Shown here in pieces: positions 1 through 5,238 of a stretch of DNA of 5,341 nucleotides. The DNA is from Candidatus Altimarinota bacterium (lineage in GTDB: Bacteria; Patescibacteriota; Gracilibacteria; JAHISY01): NCBI GenBank assembly GCA_023142645.1, contig JAGLJE010000109.1, positions 1 to 5,341 of the forward strand. The letters run 5' to 3'. The notes below the pieces were generated by a model. It had not been told where the DNA came from. It made no database searches and worked only from the letters and a program-made list of their open reading frames with translations. The first letter of the stretch is position 1; each line of letters starts with the position of its first letter. The translations under genes were made by a program, and so were the position numbers.

Positions 1-318
1 GGTATTTTTTATGTTTTCATTTTAATTTTCGCGAATCTTGCAAACCGCTTTTTCGGAACTAGCGGGGTGTACGCAGCTTCAGCAGTTTCGGGATTGGCAG
101 ATGTAGACGCAATCACAATCTCGCTTTCAAGTCTTGCAAAAAGCGGCGAACTCACGGCTGAAGTAGCCACAAAAGGAATCACGCTTGCGGTAATAGTAAA
201 CACACTCGTGAAACTCGCGATCATACATCTCTTCGGTTCACGAAAACTTTTCAAACAGGCAACAGTCGCTTTCGGAGTGGTTTTGGGAAGCGGACTGCTG
301 GCGATTTTGTTGGTCTAA
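1..318 (+). CDS. MgtC/SapB-type membrane protein, DUF4010 C-terminal end (partial)
   Basis: The reading frame is open from the first base of the window, so this is the last 105 codons of a longer gene whose start lies to the left. The GTG at position 67 is an internal valine, not a start. The fragment is very hydrophobic. A partial helix occupies residues 1-18, helices follow at about 55-78 and 86-105, and the short motif SGLADVDAITISL lies between them. That motif followed by the LAVIVNTLVKLAI helix resembles the DUF4010 domain found at the C-terminus of many MgtC/SapB family inner-membrane proteins. The family is linked to magnesium or phosphate stress, but this part has no established biochemical activity, and I infer only an inner-membrane protein. 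It ends in TAA with no hairpin terminator directly behind it. Family assignment is from memory of the motif. Confidence 0.75.
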   Translation, partial: GIFYVFILIFANLANRFFGTSGVYAASAVSGLADVDAITISLSSLAKSGELTAEVATKGITLAVIVNTLVKLAIIHLFGSRKLFKQATVAFGVVLGSGLLAILLV

Positions 319-445
319 TTGGAACTGAAAAAATAGTATCAAAAATTAGAGAAACTTGTTGGAAATCTAAAAAATTAGAAAGTCTGCTGAATAATTTGAA
401 GAAGAAATTGGCATAGCCCGTTCCTAAAATTCGCGTTCCGTCAAA

Positions 446-478
446 AGGAGGGAATAGCTAAGCTGGTTCCAAACTCCT
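446..478 (+). other. Imperfect hairpin upstream of gdhA (possible operator or leader structure)
   Basis: AGGAG (446-450) pairs with CTCCT (474-478), GGAA (451-454) with TTCC (467-470), and TAGC (455-458) with GCTG (462-465) over a three-base loop. Only one bulged G (466) and a three-A bulge (471-473) interrupt it, giving about 13 pairs. There is no T-run behind it, so it is a poor intrinsic terminator for the MgtC-type gene. It overlaps the weak -35 proposed for gdhA, so as DNA it could be an operator dyad. If transcribed from further upstream it could be a leader structure. It matches no riboswitch class I can recall. The rest of the 319-522 gap shows nothing else convincing. Confidence 0.4.
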
Positions 479-494
479 GAAACTCCGCTAAAAT
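467..494 (+). promoter_or_regulatory. Candidate sigma-70 type promoter for gdhA
   Basis: A -10-like TAAAAT at 489-494 matches 5 of 6 TATAAT positions. Sixteen bases upstream is a poor -35-like TTCCAA (467-472, 3 of 6). Transcription would start near 501, leaving a leader of only about 20 bases before the gdhA ATG, with no Shine-Dalgarno in it. The -10 sits in CGCTAAAAT, a 9-mer also present at the S1 promoter (3636-3644), which supports the call. Confidence 0.4.
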
Positions 495-522
495 GCTACC
501 AAGTATTTAACTCTTTTTCGAA

Positions 523-1863
523 ATGTCGAATAAAAAATTAGCCGCTTTCATGGAAAGCGTGAAAACTAAAAATCCGGGGGAGTTGGAATTCCATCAAGCT
601 GTCGAAGAAGTGGCAGCGGAGATCATCCCTTTCGTTGAAGAAAATCCGAAATATGCAGAGGCGAAAATTCTTGAGCGAATGGTCGAACCGGAGCGAGTGA
701 TTATTTTTCGGGTGCCGTGGCGGAATGACAAAGGTGAAGTTCAAATCAATCGCGGTTTCCGCGTTCAAATGAATTCCGCAATCGGACCATACAAGGGCGG
801 ATTACGCTTTCATCCGAGCGTGAATCTCGGGATTTTGAAATTCCTTGCTTTCGAGCAGGTTTTTAAAAACTCGCTCACTACGCTACCGATGGGAGGAGGG
901 AAGGGGGGAAGTGATTTCGAACGAAGAAGGAAGTCTGACAACGAGGTGATGAGTTTCTGCCAAAGTTTCATGAATGAACTTTTTCGCCATATCGGACAGG
1001 ATACCGACATACCGGCGGGGGATATCGGGGTAGGCGCGCGGGAGATCGGGTTTCTTTTCGGGCAATATAAAAAATTGAAAAATGAATTTACCGGTGTTTT
1101 TACCGGAAAAGGTCGGAGTTTCGGTGGCAGTCTCATTCGACCGGAAGCGACCGGTTATGGAAATGTTATTTTTGCTGAAGAGATGCTGAAAACAAAAGGG
1201 GATTCATTGAAGGAGAAAATTTGCGCAGTGTCCGGCTCTGGCAATGTTGCACAATTCACCGTCGAGATGCTGAATAAATTGGGAGCGAAAGTCATCACGC
1301 TCTCCGATTCGGACGGTTTCATTCACGATTCGAATGGAATCAATGCAGAGAAACTCGCGTGGGTGATGGAATTGAAAAACGGGAAGCGCGGTCGGATTAG
1401 CAAGTACGCGGAAAAATTCGACTGTGAATATTCTAAAGGTAAAAGACCATGGGGAGTGAAATGCGATGCCGCTTTTCCTTCCGCCACGCAGAATGAGATT
1501 TCGAAAACGGATGCAGAGTTGCTTGTGAAAAATGGCTGTCAGCTTGTCTCCGAAGGAGCGAATATGCCGACGGATCCGGCAGGTGTGACAGTTTTTCTGA
1601 ATGCAAAAATTTTTTACGGACCGAGTAAAGCGGCGAATGCCGGTGGTGTAGCCGTGTCTGGCCTTGAAATGAGCCAAAATTCGCTTCGTCTCAGCTGGAG
1701 TCGCGAGGAAGTTTTGGAGAAATTACAAGAAATCATGAAATCAATCCACACGAATTGTGTCGAACACGGAAAGGAAGGTGATTTCGTAAATTACGCGAAA
1801 GGAGCAAATATCGGCGGTTTCATAAAAGTCGCTGACGCGATGCTCGCTCAAGGAGTGGTGTAA
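523..1863 (+). CDS. gdhA: NADP-type glutamate dehydrogenase (GdhA)
   Basis: This is a cytoplasmic hexameric-type enzyme for reductive amination of 2-oxoglutarate with ammonium to L-glutamate (EC 1.4.1.4 by similarity). The 446 residues align nearly end to end with the E. coli enzyme (447). The N-terminal substrate domain covers about 56-186 and the Rossmann domain about 202-444. Visible active-site residues are K91 (in KGGLRFHP), K115, catalytic K127 (in PMGGGKGG), D167 (in PAGDIGVG) and S379 (in SGLEMSQN). The coenzyme loop is SGSGNVAQ (237-244), and SDSDG (261-265) after the second strand fits the NADP-preferring bacterial group. Residues 133-137 read ERRRK where the family has DPKGK, so the end of the signature is broken. 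The start at 523 gives the expected N-terminus. No Shine-Dalgarno precedes it. Ends TAA. It is a single-gene unit between the hairpin/promoter at 446-494 and the terminator at 2117-2146. Confidence 0.96.
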   Translation: MSNKKLAAFMESVKTKNPGELEFHQAVEEVAAEIIPFVEENPKYAEAKILERMVEPERVIIFRVPWRNDKGEVQINRGFRVQMNSAIGPYKGGLRFHPSVNLGILKFLAFEQVFKNSLTTLPMGGGKGGSDFERRRKSDNEVMSFCQSFMNELFRHIGQDTDIPAGDIGVGAREIGFLFGQYKKLKNEFTGVFTGKGRSFGGSLIRPEATGYGNVIFAEEMLKTKGDSLKEKICAVSGSGNVAQFTVEMLNKLGAKVITLSDSDGFIHDSNGINAEKLAWVMELKNGKRGRISKYAEKFDCEYSKGKRPWGVKCDAAFPSATQNEISKTDAELLVKNGCQLVSEGANMPTDPAGVTVFLNAKIFYGPSKAANAGGVAVSGLEMSQNSLRLSWSREEVLEKLQEIMKSIHTNCVEHGKEGDFVNYAKGANIGGFIKVADAMLAQGVV

Positions 1864-1900
1864 AACCCCATCCATTGAGAAATTTAGAGAATCTATTGAT

Positions 1901-1968
1901 GAGAGGAGAGTGAAAGCTAATCACACACAATGTATCTTGTATGGGATTAGTTTGAAGAGTCTCCTCTT
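1901..1968 (+). other. Long imperfect hairpin in the gdhA 3' region
   Basis: The outer stem GAGAGGAGA (1901-1909) pairs with TCTCCTCTT (1960-1968). The middle stem AAGCTAATC (1914-1922) pairs with GATTAGTTT (1945-1953). A short tip ACAA/TTGT (1927-1930 with 1937-1940) closes a six-base loop. Roughly 22 pairs are possible, including G-U pairs, with one asymmetric internal loop. It begins 37 bases after the gdhA stop and is followed by CCTAAAAATC, not a T-run. It therefore looks less like an intrinsic terminator than a 3'-UTR stability element, a processed small RNA or a relict palindromic repeat. A separate 9-base inverted repeat (AAAAATCTT at 1974-1982, AAGATTTTT at 2029-2037) follows. I see no credible gene in 1864-2249. 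Confidence 0.45.
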
Positions 1969-2116
1969 CTCCTAAAAATCTTCAAAAAGTATTTTGTGAA
2001 TTATTCTTGGCATGTTAAGTTTTATTTTAAGATTTTTTAGTCATTTCGACCCACCAATCCGAAACAAGCTCCCCTCTCAAACTACACTACCTAAAAATTA
2101 ATTTTTCATGAAATTC

Positions 2117-2146
2117 GGCTTATTTAAAGGAAATAAAGCCTTTTTT
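2117..2146 (+). terminator. Rho-independent terminator, gdhA direction
   Basis: GGCTTATTT (2117-2125) pairs with AAATAAAGCC (2131-2140) with one bulged A, around the loop AAAGG, and is followed directly by six T (2141-2146). This is the first good terminator after gdhA, about 250 bases past its stop. On the minus strand the same hairpin is followed only by GAATTT, so it is a weaker terminator for the convergent sigma-factor operon, which has no other obvious one. Confidence 0.8.
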
Positions 2147-2249
2147 ATGCGGTTTTACCTATTTTTAAAGCTTTTCCGGTGTCCATTACTTCATTCAATC
2201 AAACGAGATAAAAGCGGCAAAGGAGGACAAGTTGAATTTTCTTTCATTC

Positions 2250-2954
2250 CTACTTTCTCGAATATTTTGTAAAATCTCTACGCGGATTTCCCGACTTCAC
2301 AAAATCTGCTCGAAATTCCCCATCGCGAATTTGTTCGCCAATCACTCGCACTTTCAATTCTTCTTTCAGCTCTAAAAATGGCGGAATCCGCGCATCCGAA
2401 ACATCCACCTCCCACATCAAATTATCGAACGCATTTAAAATCAAAATCTTCTCGCCAATCTCGAGAATCTCTCCAAAAAGAAAACCCTCACTCGGATTCA
2501 TCCATTTTTGTGGGTCTAAATGTGGTGGGAAATGTTGCAATCTGATTTCGTGAAACTTCAGAGGAAGTGGTGTAGAAAGCAGCGAAATTCCGCCAACTGC
2601 GCTCATGACGAGAATCATACCGGCGAGAGCAAGAATACCAACACGGTAGCCACGTTTCGTTTTTCGAAAAAAGAAAAAAGTAAATACGGATGCTGCGAAA
2701 ATTCCCGCGAGCAAAAAAACAGAAATCGCGTTCGCAAGAAAATTAATCCGACCACCTGGAAAACGTGGAAAAATATCCCATTCCGCGAGCAGCAAATCTG
2801 AAACAAAATTTCCCACGAAAATACCCGCAAGTACGATTCCAAAAATCACGAGCAGCCACACACCATAGTTTTTTGCAAGAAAAACCCACTTCTCGCGCGG
2901 AGAAATTTTTTCAGATTTGATTTTATCGAGAATTTTTTTAGAAAGTTCTGGCAT
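2250..2954 (-). CDS. Three-helix membrane protein, candidate anti-sigma factor of the adjacent ECF sigma
   Basis: I recognise no named family. The 234 residues show a basic N-terminus (1-30, lysine-rich, likely cytoplasmic), helix 1 at about 32-56, a short loop, helix 2 at about 70-96, a strongly basic loop RKTKRGYR (97-104), and helix 3 at about 106-127. By the positive-inside rule the N-terminus and the basic loop are inside. The last ~107 residues are then outside. Residues 155-220 alternate in a beta pattern (FGEI, ILIL, WEVDV, LKVRVIGEQI, FRADFV) that resembles an OB fold. The gene lies 9 bases after the sigma gene, with no Shine-Dalgarno, so translational coupling is likely. Sigma gene plus membrane protein is the classic ECF/anti-sigma layout, and I recall similar pairs in CPR genomes. 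No zinc-binding anti-sigma HXXXCXXC motif is present. Role inferred; topology fairly sure. Stop is TAG. Confidence 0.85.
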   Translation of the reverse strand: MPELSKKILDKIKSEKISPREKWVFLAKNYGVWLLVIFGIVLAGIFVGNFVSDLLLAEWDIFPRFPGGRINFLANAISVFLLAGIFAASVFTFFFFRKTKRGYRVGILALAGMILVMSAVGGISLLSTPLPLKFHEIRLQHFPPHLDPQKWMNPSEGFLFGEILEIGEKILILNAFDNLMWEVDVSDARIPPFLELKEELKVRVIGEQIRDGEFRADFVKSGNPRRDFTKYSRK

Positions 2955-2963
2955 CGTAAAAAG

Positions 2964-3527
2964 TTAGAGAAATTTTGAAAAATCGGCCTTTTCTGTTTTA
3001 CTACAAAAAATTTTTTTCGCGCGAGAAACGAGAGTAGCGACCGAACCCATCGGACAGCAAAGAATGTCGGAAATTTCAGAGTAATCTTTCGATTCAAGAT
3101 AGCGGAGAACGAGAACTTCGCGGTATTTTTGAGGTATTTTTTCGAGAATTTTGTGAACAAATTCCGCTAGAAACTTCTCGTCGATCGCGATTGGAATGTC
3201 AAGCGTGAATTGCAAAAGTTGTGTCGCCTCCATACTTTCAAGATTGATCTCCTCACCTCGTGAACTCCTCCGCCGCCACGCGGAGATAGCCTCGTTATGG
3301 GCAATTCTGTAAATCCAACTGCTGAATTTTAAGCTCGTATCAAAATCACGAAGATTTTGATATGCCTTCAAGAAAACATTTTGTAAAAGATCCTCCCCTT
3401 CTTCGCGCGAAATATCAGAAATGCGGAGTAGATAACGTAACAGCTGTCGTTCGTATTTTTCAACGATTGCCGCATAGTTTTTTGAATCTTCAAGCGAAAG
3501 CGCGACCAAAATAGTATCTTCTTTCAT
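2964..3527 (-). CDS. ECF-type RNA polymerase sigma factor
   Basis: This is an extracytoplasmic-function sigma factor that would direct RNA polymerase to a small regulon. Its 187 residues are the usual ECF length. Region 2 covers about 18-86, with the core-binding segment GEDLLQNVFLKAYQNL (44-59) and the -10 recognition part FSSWIYRIAHNEAISAWRRR (68-87). Region 4 covers about 124-175, with IPQKYREVLVLRYLE followed by a helix-turn-helix, DYSEISDILCCPMGSVATLV. There is no region 3, as expected for ECF factors. The recognition helix carries SVATLVSRAKK where most ECFs have TVKSRLxRARK, a variant I associate with CPR members. It has paired cysteines at 157-158. It is the first gene of a two-gene minus-strand operon with the membrane protein downstream and diverges from rpsA. 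The ATG at 3527 lacks a Shine-Dalgarno. The stop is TAA. Confidence 0.93.
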   Translation of the reverse strand: MKEDTILVALSLEDSKNYAAIVEKYERQLLRYLLRISDISREEGEDLLQNVFLKAYQNLRDFDTSLKFSSWIYRIAHNEAISAWRRRSSRGEEINLESMEATQLLQFTLDIPIAIDEKFLAEFVHKILEKIPQKYREVLVLRYLESKDYSEISDILCCPMGSVATLVSRAKKIFCSKTEKADFSKFL

Positions 3528-3549
3528 TCAGAAATTTATTACGCGAATC

Positions 3550-3579
3550 AGTTTAGTTTTCTTTCAAACAAAGTGCGAA
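3550..3579 (-). promoter_or_regulatory. Weak candidate promoter for the sigma-factor operon
   Basis: On the minus strand TTCGCA (3574-3579, 4 of 6 to TTGACA) and TAAACT (3550-3555, 4 of 6 to TATAAT) are 18 bases apart. This would leave a leader of about 15-20 bases before the ATG at 3527. The match is poor, and an autoregulated ECF promoter with an unknown consensus is as likely. Confidence 0.22.
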
Positions 3580-3616
3580 AAAGATAATCGTAATCACTCC
3601 CAAGAAACACAGAAAC

Positions 3617-3644
3617 TTGCAAAAAACTGAACTATCGCTAAAAT
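3617..3644 (+). promoter_or_regulatory. Sigma-70 type promoter for rpsA
   Basis: TTGCAA (3617-3622, 4 of 6 to TTGACA) is followed after 16 bases by TAAAAT (3639-3644, 5 of 6 to TATAAT). The predicted start near 3651 gives a leader of about 60 bases before the S1 ATG at 3713. The TTG of this -35 is also the leftmost codon from which the S1 frame could be opened. Reading it as a promoter argues against that longer start. Confidence 0.55.
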
Positions 3645-3662
3645 CCTTTGGCTTTCGGCAAG

Positions 3663-3716
3663 ATGAAAAGGAAGAAATCGCGGAGAGTATTTTATTTCCT
3701 AACCCTCACAAAATGA
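3663..3716 (+). CDS. Putative 17-residue leader peptide overlapping the rpsA start
   Basis: An ATG at 3663 opens a frame, MKRKKSRRVFYFLTLTK, closed by TGA at 3714-3716. The stop overlaps the proposed S1 start at 3713 as ATGA, the arrangement typical of translational coupling. It lies wholly inside the predicted rpsA leader. It has no Shine-Dalgarno, and short frames arise by chance, so the overlap is the main argument. Six of the first eight residues are basic. If real, ribosomes finishing it would be placed on the S1 start and could couple S1 synthesis to translation capacity. Confidence 0.3.
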   Translation: MKRKKSRRVFYFLTLTK

Positions 3717-4951
3717 ATTCATCAAACTCTAGCAGCTTAATGGGTGCGCTTCTTTCTGAAGATCAAATCCCTCCCCCACCGAAACCTGGACAACCAATAA
3801 CCGGAAAGGTGGTAAATATTCAAAATAATAAAATTCTCGTAGAGATTGATGGAACTTACACTGGAATCATTGCGGGACGCGAAGCTGTGGACGGTTTCAA
3901 TACGGCGAAAAAATTGATGGAAGGCGACGAGGCGAGTGCCTATGTGGTGGGAGAAGAAAATTCTGATGGCTATTTTATCTTAAGTTTAAGAAAAGCTTCG
4001 CGCGAAAAGGCGTGGGATAAACTGAAAGAAATGCAGGAAACAAATGAAACTGTGGAGGTGGCGATTAAAGAAGCAAATAAAGGTGGGTTGATGACCGAAT
4101 TCAATGGAATCCGTGCCTTTATTCCCGTGAGCCAACTTGCGCCAGAGCACTACCCTCGTGTGAACGGTGCAAACGCGAGCGAAATTTTATCGCGGTTACA
4201 GAAATATATCGGCGAAAAATTCACGGTGCAAGTACTCGCCGTGGAAGCAGATGAAGGAAAATTAATTTTTAGCGAAAAAGCGGCACTTGGTAAAAAGCGA
4301 GATACTGCAATGAAAAAATTAAAAATAGGAGACAAAATCGAGGGAAAGGTAACCGGAATCGTAAATTTTGGGATTTTTATAATGTTCAACAGTTGCTTAG
4401 AAGGGCTGGTACATCTTTCGGAAATCACATGGGGGAAAGTGAGCGACGCAGCAAATTATGCGCGCATCGGTGAGACAAAAGAAGCGGTGGTAATCGGCAT
4501 AGAAACCGACAAAATCTCACTTTCGACGAAAAGATTGACTTCCGATCCGTGGCTGAAGAATGTGGAGAAATTTATGGTAGGAGATACTGTGACCGGCGAA
4601 GTGGAAAAAATCACATCTTTCGGAGCACTCGTGAAACTCGCAGACGAAGTGAGCGGATTGCTCCACACCTCAGAAATTACAGAGGAAGGCAATGAAAAGA
4701 TTGAGCTTGAGGTAGGAGAAAAAGTGAAGGCAAAAGTGATTGAAATTAATCCAGACAATCACCGCATCGCGCTCTCGATGAAGGAATTGAATGAAGCAGA
4801 CAAGCCTAAGAAAAAGTCTGCCTCCGTAAAAACTGAGGACGATGTAAAAAAACCAGCAAAAAAGAAAGCTGAAAAAACCAAAGATTCCGAAGAGGAAGTG
4901 GAATCGAAGAAAAAGGTTTCTACGAAAGAAAAGAAAGAAGAAGAAAAATAG
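3713..4951 (+). CDS. rpsA: Ribosomal protein S1, CPR type with four S1 domains
   Basis: S1 binds mRNA on the 30S subunit and helps load leaders that are weakly paired or structured. From the ATG at 3713 the protein has 412 residues: a short Ser/Asn/Pro-rich start, then S1 domains at about 26-94, 112-189, 205-274 and 288-358. A Lys/Glu-rich tail occupies 359-412. Domain 2 carries ANKGGLM and FIPVSQLAPEHYPRV, as in CPR S1 proteins. Domains 3 and 4 have the usual VTGIVNFGIFI...GLVHLSEI and VEKITSFGALV...GLLHTSEI patterns. E. coli S1 has six domains. The frame can be extended to a TTG at 3617, but those 32 residues match nothing I know and the TTG lies in the predicted -35, so I chose 3713. ATG 3740 is another option. 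No Shine-Dalgarno precedes either. It is a single gene closed by the terminator at 4988. Stop is TAG. Confidence 0.93.
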   Translation: MNSSNSSSLMGALLSEDQIPPPPKPGQPITGKVVNIQNNKILVEIDGTYTGIIAGREAVDGFNTAKKLMEGDEASAYVVGEENSDGYFILSLRKASREKAWDKLKEMQETNETVEVAIKEANKGGLMTEFNGIRAFIPVSQLAPEHYPRVNGANASEILSRLQKYIGEKFTVQVLAVEADEGKLIFSEKAALGKKRDTAMKKLKIGDKIEGKVTGIVNFGIFIMFNSCLEGLVHLSEITWGKVSDAANYARIGETKEAVVIGIETDKISLSTKRLTSDPWLKNVEKFMVGDTVTGEVEKITSFGALVKLADEVSGLLHTSEITEEGNEKIELEVGEKVKAKVIEINPDNHRIALSMKELNEADKPKKKSASVKTEDDVKKPAKKKAEKTKDSEEEVESKKKVSTKEKKEEEK

Positions 4952-4987
4952 GAAAAAGGTAACCCGAAAAATGATTCAACTATGCAG

Positions 4988-5020
4988 AAATGCCTCCGCT
5001 AGGGGCGTTTTTGTATTTTT
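4988..5020 (+). terminator. Rho-independent terminator of rpsA
   Basis: AAATGCCTC (4988-4996) pairs with GGGGCGTTT (5002-5010), including two G-U pairs, around the loop CGCTA. A T-rich tail TTTTTGTATTTTT follows (5008-5020). It begins 36 bases after the S1 stop. Stem, small loop and T-run make this a standard intrinsic terminator. Confidence 0.85.
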
Positions 5021-5042
5021 CCGCCTAAATATCCGCCTAAAT
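5021..5042. repeat. Short direct repeat, two copies of CCGCCTAAAT
   Basis: The exact 10-mer occurs at 5021-5030 and 5033-5042, 12 bases apart start to start, immediately after the rpsA terminator. Function unknown. It may be a small slippage duplication. Confidence 0.6.
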
Positions 5043-5065
5043 TCCCATAACTTTACCACACTTCT

Positions 5066-5140
5066 AATCTTTCAAGTCCCTGCTTCACTCACAAGAACCC
5101 CTGCTCTACTGCTTCGTTCAATCTTTTAAATTCCTGCTTC
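5066..5140. repeat. Imperfect 21-bp direct repeat, copies 54 bp apart
   Basis: 5066-5086 and 5120-5140 match at 18 of 21 positions. All three differences are transitions. Both begin AATCTTT and end CCTGCTTC. A partial related tract with CCTGCTC and CTGCTTCG lies between them (5099-5116). On the minus strand the units read as GAAGCAGG tracts. This looks like decayed intergenic repeat DNA, and no reading frame is convincing here. Confidence 0.5.
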
Positions 5141-5143
5141 GCC

Positions 5144-5189
5144 GCCCCCTTATCAAGGGGCTTTAATCGTTACCCCCCTGTTAAGGGAG
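5144..5189. repeat. Pair of REP-like palindromes
   Basis: The first (5144-5161) is GCCCCCTT, ATC, AAGGGGC, a near-perfect inverted repeat with one extra C. The second (5173-5189) reads CCCCCCTGTTAAGGGAG and folds similarly, better as minus-strand RNA where one pair becomes G-U. The two are recognisably related (CCCCCT, short centre, AAGGG) and stand 29 bases apart in the same orientation, as in REP-type intergenic clusters. Neither is followed by a clear T-run. Confidence 0.5.
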
Positions 5190-5190
5190 T

Positions 5191-5238
5191 TGAAAATTAG
5201 AATTTATTTGAAAATTGAAAATTGCGACCTGAAAATTG
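5191..5238. repeat. Short A/T-rich repeats of TGAAAATT
   Basis: TGAAAATT recurs at 5191, 5209 and 5230, with an extra AAAATTG at 5218-5224 between the last two. The tract continues the repeat-rich stretch between rpsA and the right edge. No function can be assigned, and it may be simple low-complexity sequence. Confidence 0.4.

Noticed and set aside
319..417. Open 32-codon stretch in frame directly after the stop of the MgtC-type gene (lysine-rich)
   Set aside because: It has no ATG, GTG or TTG near its beginning and no ribosome-binding site. It matches no family I know, and readthrough of a TAA is unlikely.
467..478. T-arm-like GGTTCCAAACTCC string suggesting a tRNA relic
   Set aside because: The flanking bases do not form a five-pair T stem, and no acceptor, D or anticodon arm can be built around it.
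810..1677. Several long minus-strand frames inside gdhA
   Set aside because: They are shadows of a strongly conserved enzyme gene, and their translations are rich in residues expected from antisense reading.
2040..2051. AGTCATTTCGAC, similar to repeat units seen in intergenic DNA of other bacteria, with a loose match (GTGACTTCGAC) on the minus strand near 5285-5295
   Set aside because: Two short inexact matches are too few to call a repeat family in this window.
2012..2101. 29-codon ATG frame in the intergenic region after gdhA
   Set aside because: No Shine-Dalgarno, low-complexity start, no recognisable protein, and it lies between gdhA and its terminator with no promoter evidence.
3617..3712. 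TTG-initiated 32-residue extension of S1
   Set aside because: The TTG falls in a good -35 element, the extra residues do not resemble S1 N-termini, and the ATG at 3713 gives a normal CPR-type S1.
4150..4758. Minus-strand frames inside rpsA
   Set aside because: They are antisense to well-matched S1 domains, with Ser/Phe/Pro-rich translations typical of shadow frames.
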